Positions 38,983 to 51,087 of a stretch of 60,575 nucleotides of DNA are shown here, in pieces. A model generated the notes under the pieces. It saw only the letters and a program-made list of their open reading frames with translations. It ran no database searches and was not told the origin of the DNA. Made by a program: the position numbers and the translations under genes. Origin of the DNA: Bacteroidetes bacterium OLB10 (lineage in GTDB: Bacteria; Bacteroidota; Bacteroidia; AKYH767-A; OLB10); contig LNBX01000042.1 of the NCBI GenBank assembly GCA_001567275.1, positions 1-60,575 on the forward strand, in the 5' to 3' direction. Positions within the stretch are counted from its first letter, which is position 1; each line of letters begins with the position of its first letter.

Positions 38983-41556
38983 TTATTCAACAACCGGTGG
39001 TTCGTTTGAATCTGTTTCCTGACCGGCTTCTCCGGAAACATTGTTGTTATTTATTTCTCCTGATACATTTTCATCCGTATTTTCAACAGTATTCTCTGCT
39101 TCAGGTTCTGCCTCATCCACATCAACCTTAGCTACTGAAGCAATGGAGTCATCATCATCCAGTCGAATCAGCTTTACTCCCTGCGTATTTCTTCCCATGA
39201 TGCGAAGATCTTTTACTTCCATACGAATGGTAATACCGGATTTGTTGATGATCATCAGGTCATCCCCTTCCGTCACACATTTTATGGCAATGAGGTCGCC
39301 TGTTTTGTCGGTAATGTTCATGGTCTTCACTCCTTTTCCACCTCGATTGGTCACACGGTAATCTTCCAGGTCGCTGCGCTTGCCATAACCTTTTTCGCTC
39401 ACCACAAGAATGGTTTCTTCTTTTGGATTCTGCACACAAACCATTCCTATTACTTCATCTTTTTCATTGTCGAGTGATACTCCTCTCACTCCAATAGAAT
39501 TACGTCCTACCGTACGCACTGTGTTTTCGTTGAAACGGATGGCACGTCCTGATTTCACGGCAAGTAATATTTCATTGTTGCCATTGGTAAGTTTTGCTTC
39601 AATCAGTTCATCACCATCATTGATGTTGATGGCATTAATACCTGTCTGACGAACCCTCGAATATGCTTCGAGCGGAGTTTTCTTAATCACACCCTGCTTG
39701 GTACACATCACAATAAAATTGTTGTTGATATACTCTTCGTCTTCCAGTGTTTTCACATTGATAAATGCAAACACTTTGTCGTCAGGTTCAATGCTGATGA
39801 GGTTTTGTATGGCTCTTCCCTTGAACTGTTTATTGCCTTCGGGAATTTCATACGTTTTCAGCCAGAAGCAACGGCCTTTCTGAGTAAACAACAGAATATA
39901 ATTATGGTTGGTAGCCACAAAAAGATGTTCTACAAAATCTTCATCGCGTGTGCTGCTTCCTATGGAACCACGACCTCCTCTGTTTTGTGTGCGGTATTCG
40001 GTGAGCGGTGTACGTTTGATATAACCCAAATGCGAAATTGTTACCACTACAGCTTCGTCTTCAATCATGTCCTCCATACTGATGTCATCAGCTGCATAAA
40101 CAATTTCAGTTCTGCGGTCGTCACCATATTTTTCAGCCACTTCAGCAGTTTCTTTTTTCAGAATCAACATACGAAGTTCTTCGCTGCTCAACACTTTATT
40201 CAAGTAGTCAATCAGTTTCATCAGCTCGGCATATTCTTCTTTAATTTTATCACGCTCCAGACCAGTCAAACGTTGCAGACGCATGTCGAGTATGGCTTTT
40301 GCCTGAATTTCGGATAAAGCAAATTTTTCCATCAGCCCCGCTTTTGCTTCATCAGGAGTTTGTGAAGCACGAATGAGGGCAATCACTTCGTCAAGATGAT
40401 CGAGTGCAATGAGCAATCCTTCGAGGATGTGGGCACGCTTTTCTGCTTCGGCAAGTTCGAATTTTGTTTTGCGTACCAGCACTTCATGTCGGTGCTCCAC
40501 ATAATACTGAATAAGGTCTTTGAGGTTGAGCAACAACGGCCGTCCATGCACGAGTGCTATGTTATTTACACCAAAAGAAGTTTGAAGCGGAGTGTGTTTG
40601 TAGAGGTTGTTGAGCACAACACTTGCCATGGCATCGCGTTTTATTTCATACACTATGCGCATACCGTCTCTTCCGCTTTCATCTCTGATGTCGGATATGC
40701 CTTCAATTTTTTTGTCATTTACCAGATCAGCCGTTTTCTTAATCATCTCGGCTTTGTTGATCATATATGGAATTTCAGAAACAATAATTCGCTCTCTTCC
40801 ATTATCCATACTTTCGATGTTGGCTTTGGCGCGCATTACCACACGACCGCGGCCGGTGAGCAACGCTTCTTTCACTCCGGTATAACCATAAATAATTCCA
40901 CCGGTGGGGAAGTCGGGAGCTTTCACATACTTGAGTAACTCTTCCACCAGGATGTCTTTATTGTCAATATAGGCAATGATGGCATCACACACTTCTCTGA
41001 GGTTGTGAGGAGGCATATTGGTTGCCATACCTACGGCAATACCTGCAGCACCGTTTACCAGAAGGTTAGGAATTTTGGCAGGCAACACCGTTGGCTCCTG
41101 CAAGGTATCATCAAAGTTGAGTTTAAAGTCAACCGTATCTTTGTCAATGTCAGCAAGCATTTCTTCGGCAATTTTTTTCAGTCGTGCCTCTGTGTAACGC
41201 ATTGCTGCAGGGCTGTCGCCATCAATACTTCCGAAGTTTCCCTGTCCGTCAACCAGCGGATAGCGCAAACTCCATTCCTGGGCCATACGCACCATGGTAT
41301 CATATACTGAAGCATCACCATGCGGGTGATATTTACCCAACACTTCCCCTACTATTCTGGCTGATTTTTTATACGCTCTGTTGGACAATACGCCCAACTC
41401 CAGCATTCCGTAAAGTACCCTGCGGTGTACTGGCTTAAAACCATCGCGCACATCGGGCAGCGCACGTGACACAATTACCGACATTGAATAATCAATGTAG
41501 GCTGTTTTCATTTCCTCTTCAATGTTAATACGGACTATTTTTTCTCCTTCTGACAT
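38983..41556 (-). CDS. gyrA: DNA gyrase subunit A
   Basis: 857 residues. Catalytic Tyr121 in [10 protein letters not shown]; a GyrA-box variant QNRGGRG identifies gyrase rather than topoisomerase IV; six C-terminal beta-pinwheel blades; and an acidic tail. At the quinolone-contact position equivalent to E. coli Ser83 the residue is Ala (HGDASVYD, Ala82 here), while Asp86 is kept. No gyrB is nearby. A TACCTTCG -7-like box lies at 41675-41682. Confidence 0.97.
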   Translation of the reverse strand: MSEGEKIVRINIEEEMKTAYIDYSMSVIVSRALPDVRDGFKPVHRRVLYGMLELGVLSNRAYKKSARIVGEVLGKYHPHGDASVYDTMVRMAQEWSLRYPLVDGQGNFGSIDGDSPAAMRYTEARLKKIAEEMLADIDKDTVDFKLNFDDTLQEPTVLPAKIPNLLVNGAAGIAVGMATNMPPHNLREVCDAIIAYIDNKDILVEELLKYVKAPDFPTGGIIYGYTGVKEALLTGRGRVVMRAKANIESMDNGRERIIVSEIPYMINKAEMIKKTADLVNDKKIEGISDIRDESGRDGMRIVYEIKRDAMASVVLNNLYKHTPLQTSFGVNNIALVHGRPLLLNLKDLIQYYVEHRHEVLVRKTKFELAEAEKRAHILEGLLIALDHLDEVIALIRASQTPDEAKAGLMEKFALSEIQAKAILDMRLQRLTGLERDKIKEEYAELMKLIDYLNKVLSSEELRMLILKKETAEVAEKYGDDRRTEIVYAADDISMEDMIEDEAVVVTISHLGYIKRTPLTEYRTQNRGGRGSIGSSTRDEDFVEHLFVATNHNYILLFTQKGRCFWLKTYEIPEGNKQFKGRAIQNLISIEPDDKVFAFINVKTLEDEEYINNNFIVMCTKQGVIKKTPLEAYSRVRQTGINAININDGDELIEAKLTNGNNEILLAVKSGRAIRFNENTVRTVGRNSIGVRGVSLDNEKDEVIGMVCVQNPKEETILVVSEKGYGKRSDLEDYRVTNRGGKGVKTMNITDKTGDLIAIKCVTEGDDLMIINKSGITIRMEVKDLRIMGRNTQGVKLIRLDDDDSIASVAKVDVDEAEPEAENTVENTDENVSGEINNNNVSGEAGQETDSNEPPVVE

Positions 41557-41858
41557 AATGAATTAATCGTTTATAAAAGCTTTTTAAAAATATCTTACAG
41601 TGTAAAAACGGCTGTAAAGGCTGTCACATTTCGTCTAGTTTATTGCGCCAATACTACCTCTTTTGTCATGTTTGCGAAGGTAAGCTTTTAATGGCATATT
41701 TTGTGTTCAAAACGAGTGAAAATGTTATAAAGATTTACTAACAGGTTGTTTGAAAAATTATTGTTAGGTTTGTTGTTGGTAATTTAGTTAAATTGCATCA
41801 TCTAATTAAGTAAACTATTTCAGATTTTTACCGTTAAAATATATTAAAACTCAGAATA
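41557..41858. other. divergent intergenic region between gyrA and clpC
   Basis: About 300 bp of AT-rich DNA that must hold both promoters. A near-consensus -7 box for gyrA (TACCTTCG, minus strand, 41675-41682) is the only motif I can point to. No gene seen. Confidence 0.5.
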
Positions 41859-44420
41859 ATGGAAGCAAAATTCAGCCCCAGAGTAAAAGACGTCATCACT
41901 TACAGCCGTGAAGAAGCATTGCGTTTAGGCCATGATTATATCGGAACAGAACATCTGTTGTTAGGCCTCATTCGCGAGGGAGAAGGCATGGCCATCAAGT
42001 TTCTCAAATCACTTAACATAAATTTGGTGGAACTGCGTAAATCAGTCGAAAATGCCGTTAAATCCAATACAGGAAATGTCAGCAACCTCAATAATATTCC
42101 TCTTACCAAACAGGCAGAAAAAGCATTGAAGATAACTTATCTTGAAGCAAAAATTTTCAAGAGCGATATCATCGGCACCGAGCATCTGTTGCTTTCTATC
42201 CTGAAAGACGAAGACAATATTGCCACACAAATTCTGAATCAGTTTGGCGTGAATTACGAAATCATGCGTGAGGAACTGGAAACCTTCAAATCCAATTTCA
42301 AATCCGAAGCGCCACAGTCGCCTTCTGATGATCCTTACAACAAGGATGATGACGAAGGTCCGGGTTTGGGAAGCAGCTCTACCTCTAAGAAAACAGGTGA
42401 TGCAAAATCCAAAACTCCCGTGCTTGATAATTTTGGCCGCGACCTTACCAAGGCAGCCGAAGAAGGAAAGCTGGATCCTATTGTAGGCCGCAGCAAAGAA
42501 ATTGAACGTGTATCGCAAATACTTTCGCGCAGAAAGAAAAATAATCCCATACTCATCGGTGAACCGGGAGTTGGAAAATCTGCCATTGCCGAAGGTCTTG
42601 CACTTCGTATCATACAGCGAAAAGTTTCGAGAGTATTGTTCAACAAACGTATCGTTACACTTGACCTTGCATCATTGGTTGCAGGAACCAAATACCGCGG
42701 ACAGTTTGAAGAGCGTATGAAAGCAGTGATGAATGAACTCGAAAAATCACCTGACGTAATTTTGTTTATTGACGAAATACATACCATCATTGGTGCAGGT
42801 GGTGCCAGCGGCTCATTAGATGCGTCCAACATGTTTAAACCCGCTCTTGCACGTGGCGAAATACAATGTATTGGTGCTACTACTCTTGATGAATACCGTC
42901 AGTATATCGAAAAAGACGGTGCACTCGACAGACGTTTTCAGAAAGTAATTATAGATCCTACTTCGGTTGACGAAACTGTTGAGATTCTCAACAACATCAA
43001 AGACCGCTACGAAGATCATCACCATGTGAACTATTCACCCGAAGCACTGAAGGCCTGTGTAACACTTACCAACCGTTACATCACCGACCGTTTTCTGCCG
43101 GATAAAGCAATAGATGCTTTGGACGAAGCAGGATCGCGTGTACACCTTTCCAACATTCACGTACCTGCCAACATTGTGGAGCTGGAAGGAAAAATTGCAG
43201 AGATAAAAACCGAGAAAAACAGAGTGGTGCGAAGTCAGAAATACGAAGAAGCTGCACGCTTGCGCGACTCTGAAAAACAACTGATAGATCAACTTGAAGC
43301 TGCCAAAAAACAATGGGAAGATGAAACAAAAAATCAGCGTTATGCCGTAACTGAAGAAGACGTTGCCGAAGTGGTTTCGATGATGAGCGGTATTCCGCTG
43401 CAACGCGTAGCACAGGCCGAAACTACAAGGCTGATAAAAATGCCTGAAGAGCTGAAAGGAAAAGTGATTGGTCAGGACGAAGCTATACAGAAAGTAGTTC
43501 GTGCCATACAGCGCAACCGTGCCGGACTGAAAGATCCCAACAAACCCATTGGTTCCTTTATTTTCTTAGGACCAACAGGTGTGGGAAAAACCGAGCTTGC
43601 AAAAGTACTTGCACGTTATCTGTTCGACTCTGATGATGCACTTATCCGCATTGACATGAGTGAGTACATGGAAAAATTTGCAGTATCGCGCCTCATTGGT
43701 GCGCCTCCGGGATATGTTGGATATGAAGAAGGCGGACAGCTTACTGAAAAAGTAAGACGTAAACCTTATGCAGTGGTGTTGCTTGACGAAATTGAAAAAG
43801 CACATCCGGATGTGTTTAACCTGTTGTTGCAGACACTGGATGACGGACAACTTACCGACTCACTCGGACGTAAAGTAGATTTTAAAAATACCATCATCAT
43901 CATGACGAGCAACATCGGTTCACGTCAGCTGAAAGATTTTGGTACGGGAGTAGGTTTCAGCACGAGCGCTAAAACCGCACAGATGGACGACCATGCACGC
44001 GGAGTGATTGAAAATGCGCTGAAGAAAGCTTTTGCTCCTGAGTTTCTGAACCGTATTGATGATGTGGTGGTGTTTAACCAACTCAACAAAGAAGACATCG
44101 TTCGCATTATTGATATTGAACTTGAAAAACTTTATTCACGCATCACAGCACTTGGATATAAAATCAAACTCAGCGATGATGCAAAAGATTTTCTTGCCGA
44201 CAAAGGTTACGACCAAAGTTATGGAGCACGACCACTGAAACGTGCTATTCAGAAATATGTAGAAGACATGCTTGCCGAAGAAATTATCAAGGCCGAGTTG
44301 CAGGAAGGCGACAGCATTGAAGTAGTGTTTGACAAAGAAACCAATGCACTAAAAGCCAACATCAGCAAGGCCACACCTCCGGCAAAACCAAAGAAAAAGA
44401 AGGAAGAAAATAATCCTTAA
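41859..44420 (+). CDS. clpC: ATP-dependent Clp protease ATP-binding subunit ClpC
   Basis: 853 residues. Double Clp N-domain (residues 1-145), an acidic/Ser linker, AAA-1 with GEPGVGKSAIAEG (about 225), a middle domain with a UVR-like segment, and AAA-2 with GPTGVGKTELAK (about 570). It unfolds substrates for ClpP, with or without adaptor proteins. It has its own terminator and opens the stress-gene neighbourhood. Confidence 0.97.
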   Translation: MEAKFSPRVKDVITYSREEALRLGHDYIGTEHLLLGLIREGEGMAIKFLKSLNINLVELRKSVENAVKSNTGNVSNLNNIPLTKQAEKALKITYLEAKIFKSDIIGTEHLLLSILKDEDNIATQILNQFGVNYEIMREELETFKSNFKSEAPQSPSDDPYNKDDDEGPGLGSSSTSKKTGDAKSKTPVLDNFGRDLTKAAEEGKLDPIVGRSKEIERVSQILSRRKKNNPILIGEPGVGKSAIAEGLALRIIQRKVSRVLFNKRIVTLDLASLVAGTKYRGQFEERMKAVMNELEKSPDVILFIDEIHTIIGAGGASGSLDASNMFKPALARGEIQCIGATTLDEYRQYIEKDGALDRRFQKVIIDPTSVDETVEILNNIKDRYEDHHHVNYSPEALKACVTLTNRYITDRFLPDKAIDALDEAGSRVHLSNIHVPANIVELEGKIAEIKTEKNRVVRSQKYEEAARLRDSEKQLIDQLEAAKKQWEDETKNQRYAVTEEDVAEVVSMMSGIPLQRVAQAETTRLIKMPEELKGKVIGQDEAIQKVVRAIQRNRAGLKDPNKPIGSFIFLGPTGVGKTELAKVLARYLFDSDDALIRIDMSEYMEKFAVSRLIGAPPGYVGYEEGGQLTEKVRRKPYAVVLLDEIEKAHPDVFNLLLQTLDDGQLTDSLGRKVDFKNTIIIMTSNIGSRQLKDFGTGVGFSTSAKTAQMDDHARGVIENALKKAFAPEFLNRIDDVVVFNQLNKEDIVRIIDIELEKLYSRITALGYKIKLSDDAKDFLADKGYDQSYGARPLKRAIQKYVEDMLAEEIIKAELQEGDSIEVVFDKETNALKANISKATPPAKPKKKKEENNP

Positions 44421-44441
44421 CGATTAGTGTATCGCAAAATA

Positions 44442-44470
44442 AAAAGCCACCTGAGTAAGGTGGCTTTTTT
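44442..44470 (+). terminator. clpC intrinsic terminator
   Basis: AAAAGCCACC/GGTGGCTTTT, 10-bp stem with a 7-nt loop and T-tract. Confidence 0.95.
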
Positions 44471-44616
44471 GTTTTGGGGAGGTGAGTGGATCCAAAAAAA
44501 TATAAACCATAAAATTGATTTAATTCATAAACATTAGCAATTACTATTTCACTTTTTTATCTTAGATAGTCAAAAAACTTTTACCGCTAAATCATTTTGT
44601 TAACTTAATATTTTAC

Positions 44617-44624
44617 TACTTTTG
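44617..44624 (+). promoter_or_regulatory. Bacteroidota -7 box (TACTTTTG) with TTTG -33 element
   Basis: Exact TAnnTTTG match; TTTG at 44596-44599 lies 17 bp upstream, near the usual spacing. It would give the 59-aa membrane protein a 5' leader of about 145 nt. Confidence 0.6.
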
Positions 44625-44774
44625 AATGGCTCAGCGATGTGAATGCATCTAATAGTACAGGCCGGCTCTTTGGATAATATAACTGATCTCCGGAAAAGGT
44701 AAAGCACTGAGAACATTGAAGTACATAAATTAATCCTTTCCTCCTGTTGAATGAACCATTTAATATAAATTAAA

Positions 44775-44954
44775 ATGAAAAAAGGTGGGATATTTATTAC
44801 TTCCATTCTGTTATTAGTTTCAATTGGCAATTATTACCGTATTAAACCTGATGAAAATATCAGGTCGGTTGTGTTTATTTCCATTTTTGCCATAGGTGTG
44901 ATTGCCGGAGTTTTATTGGTACAGATTATTAAGAAGCTGAAAGGCGAAGACTGA
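44775..44954 (+). CDS. 59-aa two-span membrane protein
   Basis: MKKGGIFITSILLLVSIG starts the first hydrophobic helix (residues 5-18); residues 33-52 form a second, followed by a Lys-rich end. It sits between clpC and dodecin with its own promoter and an unusually long leader. Function unknown. Confidence 0.65.
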   Translation: MKKGGIFITSILLLVSIGNYYRIKPDENIRSVVFISIFAIGVIAGVLLVQIIKKLKGED

Positions 44955-45117
44955 ACTGCTCTTCCATTGTTGCATGTAGATGCAAAATGGTTGTAAGACA
45001 CTTTTATCCGAATTACATTAAGTAATTCAATGGGATGGTTATTTGTTTATCAGAAAGTAATTTTTTCGCACTTCATGTAATCTTTACTCCTGAAAATCAT
45101 TTAATATTTTTTTATAT

Positions 45118-45125
45118 TAAATTTG
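45118..45125 (+). promoter_or_regulatory. Bacteroidota -7 box (TAAATTTG) for dodecin
   Basis: Exact TAnnTTTG match, 39 bp before the dodecin ATG. Confidence 0.55.
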
Positions 45126-45164
45126 TCATATATTAAAATCAAACATTTATTAAAAACTAAAATT

Positions 45165-45371
45165 ATGGCAATTGTAAAAGTTATTGAAGTTATTGCGTCT
45201 TCAGAAAAAAGTATTGAAGATGCCATCCAGCAGGCAGTGAAGGAAGTTTCCAAAACCATCCGCAATATTGACTCTGTCTGGGTAAAAGATATCAAAGTGC
45301 ACGTTAAAGGAAGTAATGTAGTTTCCTATGGTGTGATTTGTAAAGTTGCGTTCAGGGTTGCCGAAGATTAG
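45165..45371 (+). CDS. dodecin (flavin-storage protein)
   Basis: 68 residues, the typical dodecin length, beginning MAIVKVIEV and ending with VAFRVAED. The flavin-stacking Trp is in SVWVKDIKV. It forms a dodecameric cage that binds flavins and guards against photodamage. The ATG at 45165 is chosen over an upstream Met because it matches the family start. Confidence 0.92.
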   Translation: MAIVKVIEVIASSEKSIEDAIQQAVKEVSKTIRNIDSVWVKDIKVHVKGSNVVSYGVICKVAFRVAED

Positions 45372-45436
45372 GCATTGAACTGAATAAACTTGTAAGTTTT
45401 TTTCATTCGACATTTTTTTAACTAAATCAAATTTTC

Positions 45437-45652
45437 ATGGATCAGATTGTAAAATTGGTAACAGAAAAAACAGGAATTTCTGAAACCCAGGCCAAAATGG
45501 CTGTAGAAACCGTAACAAATTTCCTGAAAGATAAACTTCCCGGTGGCCTTGGCGCACAGGTAGAATCTTTTATCAATGGTGGAGCCTCCGGCAGTATTGG
45601 TAATATTGCTGAAGAGTTAAAAGACAAATTGGGTGGAATGTTCGGTAAGTAA
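45437..45652 (+). CDS. 71-aa helical protein, DUF2267/DUF2780-like
   Basis: Two helical segments around TEKTGISETQAKMAVETV...FLKDKLPGGLGAQVESFINGG, then a Gly-rich linker and a short helix ending LGGMFGK. The pattern resembles DUF2267/DUF2780-type small proteins of stress regulons. Own promoter not obvious; terminator follows. Function unknown. Confidence 0.75.
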   Translation: MDQIVKLVTEKTGISETQAKMAVETVTNFLKDKLPGGLGAQVESFINGGASGSIGNIAEELKDKLGGMFGK

Positions 45653-45704
45653 TTCACCTCAGACTGTGTAAGCCTGACGAAATTATCAGGTTGATTAAAA
45701 AAAC

Positions 45705-45747
45705 AGGTGTAGTTTTTGGAATGTACTGAAAATTACACCTTTTTTTA
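45705..45747 (+). terminator. terminator with interrupted stem
   Basis: AGGTGTA/TACACCT (7 bp) extended by TTTT/AAAA pairs, followed by seven T residues. Ends the dodecin/71-aa unit. Confidence 0.8.
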
Positions 45748-45815
45748 TTCTCTTAAGTAACGTTTAAAATCATTCATATTATTTAGTTATTAACAGCTGC
45801 TGTTTTCTAAAAGCG

Positions 45816-45842
45816 AATAATTATCTTTGCCTAATAATTATC
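45816..45842 (+). promoter_or_regulatory. perR promoter with paired AATAATTATC repeats
   Basis: AATAATTATC occurs at 45816-45825 and 45833-45842 (17-bp period), straddling a perfect -7 box TATCTTTG (45822-45829). The arrangement fits autoregulation by a Fur/PerR-type dimer. Confidence 0.6.
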
Positions 45843-45854
45843 ACTTAGAAGATA

Positions 45855-46274
45855 ATGTCATCAGAATACATCAGGGAGTTACTTAAGCAAAAAGGATTAA
45901 AAATTACTCCTCAGCGGGTGGCTATTTATGAAGCTGTGTTAAAACTCAGAAATCATCCTACTGCTGAAAAAAATAACCGAACATATCAAAAAAAAAGTAT
46001 CCCAATATTTCTGTCGGAACGGTGTATAAAGTATTGGATTCGCTGGTAGAAAATCAGCTTCTTAAAAAAGTAAAGAACGAAAAAAGATGTAATGCGCTAC
46101 GATGCAATCATTGAGCAACATCATCATTTATACTGTACCGAAACAGAAAGAATAGAAGATTATGAGGACCCTGAATTGGACAAACTCATTTCAAAATATT
46201 TCAAACAGAAAAAAATCAAAGGGTTTAAAGTAAAAGATATCACCCTGCAGATAAGCGGAGAATTTAAAAACTGA
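45855..46274 (+). CDS. perR: PerR/Fur-family peroxide regulator, three homopolymer frameshifts
   Basis: As read, only the first 39 or so residues (MSSEYIRELLKQKGLKITPQRVAIYEAV...NHPTAEK) and the last 60 are in frame. One extra A in each of three runs, 45967-45973 (A7), 45988-45996 (A9) and 46080-46085 (A6), breaks the middle. Removing one base from each restores ITEHIKKKYPNISVGTVYKVLDSLVENQLLKKVKNEKDVMRYDAIIEQHHHLYC, 138 residues, with the winged helix and the H-rich Fur metal motif. Position 16 bp before katG supports a peroxide sensor. Three indels in 120 bp are excessive for chance decay with the remainder intact. Confidence 0.85.
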
Positions 46275-46278
46275 TTAA

Positions 46279-48465
<2,187 letters not shown>

Positions 48466-48481
48466 CAATATCCGCTGACTC

Positions 48482-50269
48482 CTACATCAGATTGGATGGT
48501 TTGGATAACAGCAAACGATATTTTTTAAACACAGCATCCTTGGATATAAATCCAATATATTTTCCTTCGGAATTTATAACGGGAAGAATTTGTTTTCCTG
48601 ATTTGTCCATGTGATGCAACACTTCTTTTGCAGGAGTATCAATGGTGGTGAAATGTGTGAGCGGCTGAACCAGTTCGGCAACTGATAGTCCGGAAGAATG
48701 TGATTCAGGGTCTGTGAGTATTTCGAGTATTTCATCAATGTTGATGGTGCTGATTAATTTTCCTGTATGGTCAACAACAGGGAATATGGTTCTGTCGGAG
48801 TGAATGATATCTTCTCTGCGGTTTAAAAGTGTATCGTCAACCGAAAGTGGAATAAAATTTCTCTGAAGAATGTCATGCAATTTTATCTGCGACAACAGGT
48901 CGGTGTCGTGGTTGTCGAATTGTTCTGAAAATGATTGTTGCGAAAATGATTTGGTATAGATGGAATATTTTCGGATGACTTTATTTATAAAATAAGAAAT
49001 TGCTGAAACGACCATCAACGGCACCATCAGCGTATAGCCCCCTGTAATTTCAACACTCAGAAAAATTCCGGTAAGCGGAGCATGCATCACACCGCTTACA
49101 GATGCTGCCATTCCTGCTATGATAAAGTGAGATACATTCAGGTGAAGCAATCCACTTTGGTTAAAAGTAAATGCAAACACAAATCCTACCAAACCTCCTA
49201 TGATTACACTTGGTCCAAACATTCCTCCATTGCCTCCACTACCCATGGTTACTGAGCAGGCAATGGTTTTTGCTATCAATGTGAGCATTGCAAAACCAAT
49301 CAGCACCCATGGATAGTTTTCATACTCATTAAACATACTGTGTGTTAAGAGCGAGCTGTAGTTTCCGTCAAGCAGTGGCTGAATGTTGATATAACCTTCG
49401 CCATACAGTGCGGGAAACAATGCTACCAATGCACCAAGGATTATTCCTCCAACAGCAATTTTTGCCCAGCTGTTTTTAATTTTTCCCAACCACGTATGAA
49501 TCCATTCATCAGTGTAAGCATAATACACTGTATAAAGTCCGCTAACAATTCCGAATAAAATATAAATCCAGAATCCATCTGTTGTCCAACTGTCGGTAAC
49601 ATAATAAAACAAAGGCTGGTTATAAATCATCCAGGAAATAACATAAGCCAATGCGGAAGAAATCAGCAATGGTGTGATAGCAGGAATTGAAAAATTAGGC
49701 AGTAATACTTCAATGGCAAACAACATTCCTGCTACCGGGCTGTCAAATGCACCCGAAATTCCTGCAGCACCACCACAAGCCAGCAACAGCGATGTTTCTC
49801 TGTATTTAAGTCCGAATAGTCTTCCTGTGTTTGAACCTACAGCAGCACCACTTGCCACTGATGGTGATTCAAGTCCTGCAGAACCACCCATTCCAACAGT
49901 AAGAGCGCTGGTGATAATCTGGCTATAAATATTATGAAAGTCTATTCTGCTGCGATTATATAATACCGAACCTATGATTGGTGTGATACCTTGTCTGAAA
50001 GGATGTTTTCTGATAAATATTTTCAGATAAAGCGTGGTAAGAATTAAACCAAGAATAGGAAAAGCAAAATAAAGCAGGTATTTATATTGACCATCAATTT
50101 CGTTGAGCAACAAATCAGCTACAACATGGGTAGATTTTTTCAGAACAGAGGAAGTTACTCCACCAATAATGCCTACAACTGCAGCTGCCAAAAGCAGAAA
50201 GGCAGGTTGCGGGATATGGCGTTTACGCCATACATTAAAAGTCTGAAATGCCCTAAAAAAACCGGTCAC
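48482..50269 (-). CDS. ClC-family chloride channel/antiporter with CBS pair
   Basis: 595 residues. 10-12 membrane helices hold the ClC motifs GGSAGLESPSVASGAA (a GxExP variant with the gating Glu) and GSGGNGGMFGPSVIIGG. Two CBS domains follow (about residues 455-515 and 520-585). It moves chloride or related anions; the CBS pair may sense nucleotides. Antiporter versus channel cannot be settled by eye. Confidence 0.92.
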   Translation of the reverse strand: MTGFFRAFQTFNVWRKRHIPQPAFLLLAAAVVGIIGGVTSSVLKKSTHVVADLLLNEIDGQYKYLLYFAFPILGLILTTLYLKIFIRKHPFRQGITPIIGSVLYNRSRIDFHNIYSQIITSALTVGMGGSAGLESPSVASGAAVGSNTGRLFGLKYRETSLLLACGGAAGISGAFDSPVAGMLFAIEVLLPNFSIPAITPLLISSALAYVISWMIYNQPLFYYVTDSWTTDGFWIYILFGIVSGLYTVYYAYTDEWIHTWLGKIKNSWAKIAVGGIILGALVALFPALYGEGYINIQPLLDGNYSSLLTHSMFNEYENYPWVLIGFAMLTLIAKTIACSVTMGSGGNGGMFGPSVIIGGLVGFVFAFTFNQSGLLHLNVSHFIIAGMAASVSGVMHAPLTGIFLSVEITGGYTLMVPLMVVSAISYFINKVIRKYSIYTKSFSQQSFSEQFDNHDTDLLSQIKLHDILQRNFIPLSVDDTLLNRREDIIHSDRTIFPVVDHTGKLISTINIDEILEILTDPESHSSGLSVAELVQPLTHFTTIDTPAKEVLHHMDKSGKQILPVINSEGKYIGFISKDAVFKKYRLLLSKPSNLM

Positions 50270-50469
50270 CCTTTTGAATTTAATTACAAGTTTAAGTTAT
50301 TTTTATTAGAATAAATTTAAAGCATAATTAACAAGCTTAATTGAAGAGTATTGCATTTACCGCCCTTTAAAACTGATGGTTCACATTACTCCATCTGTAA
50401 TTTTCGTTAACAAAATCAATAAATTAGAAAAAAATATTCTATGTTTTATATTTAGTTAGGATTCCATAC

Positions 50470-50477
50470 TATATTTG
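50470..50477 (+). promoter_or_regulatory. Bacteroidota -7 box (TATATTTG) for the thioredoxin-like gene
   Basis: Exact TAnnTTTG match 44 bp before the ATG. Confidence 0.55.
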
Positions 50478-50519
50478 CACCGGCAATAATGCCAAACAAC
50501 AATTTAAATCATTAAAAAA

Positions 50520-50753
50520 ATGGCAAAATCAATTTTCTATCACGCAGGATGTCCAGTGTGCATCAGTGCAGAACACGACATCGTAAATCTTATTGGTGCA
50601 ACCAATGTAGAAATCGTTCACATCGGTGAAGAACGCAACCGAATTGCAGAAGCTGAGAAAGCAGGAGTTAAATCAGTGCCTGCACTGGTAACACCAAACG
50701 GGAATGTGCTTCACATCAACTATGGTGCGTCTATGGCTGATGTAAAAGGTTAA
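50520..50753 (+). CDS. small thioredoxin/glutaredoxin-like protein
   Basis: 77 residues with CPVC redox motif (HAGCPVC, residues 11-14) and a cis-Pro in SVPALVT (about 53). Shorter than classic thioredoxin; possibly a specialised reductant. It precedes a MarR regulator with a Cys cluster by about 330 bp. Confidence 0.85.
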   Translation: MAKSIFYHAGCPVCISAEHDIVNLIGATNVEIVHIGEERNRIAEAEKAGVKSVPALVTPNGNVLHINYGASMADVKG

Positions 50754-50767
50754 TTCTTAAATGCCTC

Positions 50768-50805
50768 ACATCAGGAGTCTGTCTGATTGGTCAGGCTCCT
50801 GATGT
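50768..50805 (+). terminator. 10-bp hairpin after the thioredoxin-like gene
   Basis: ACATCAGGAG/CTCCTGATGT arms (50768-50777, 50796-50805) with an inner CTGA/TCAG pairing. No T-tract, so a cruciform or Rho-assisted stop is possible. Confidence 0.55.
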
Positions 50806-51035
50806 TAGTTAAGATCCACTATCCAACTTATCAAAACAAATCTTACTTTTGAATGAGAGATGCATGTAAAGTTTTTAATAGAATTTGTATTTACATCAGC
50901 TTTATTAAAATTAAATTGACATACAACAGCTTCATCAAATCGTACCACATTTAATGAATACATACCTTCACTTGTATTTTTCTTATAGAAGAAAACATCT
51001 GCAAAGTGTTCAGATAGTATTTCCCGGCCATCCTT
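50805..51035 (-). pseudogene. coding fragment, no start
   Basis: A frame from a stop at 51036-51038 to a stop at 50805 encodes about 76 residues (KDGREILSEHFADVFFYKKNT...FTCISHSKVRF) with protein-like composition but no start before an internal Met near residue 26. It overlaps the hairpin end. Looks like the tail of a lost gene; alternatively spurious. Confidence 0.35.
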
Positions 51036-51087
51036 TTATTGATGAAAAATAAATTGTTCCACACGATTTTAAATATAAATCAATAAA

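Noticed and set aside
39805..40317. 170-codon plus-strand frame inside gyrA
   Set aside because: Antisense shadow of a strongly conserved gene, with Phe/His-rich nonsense composition.
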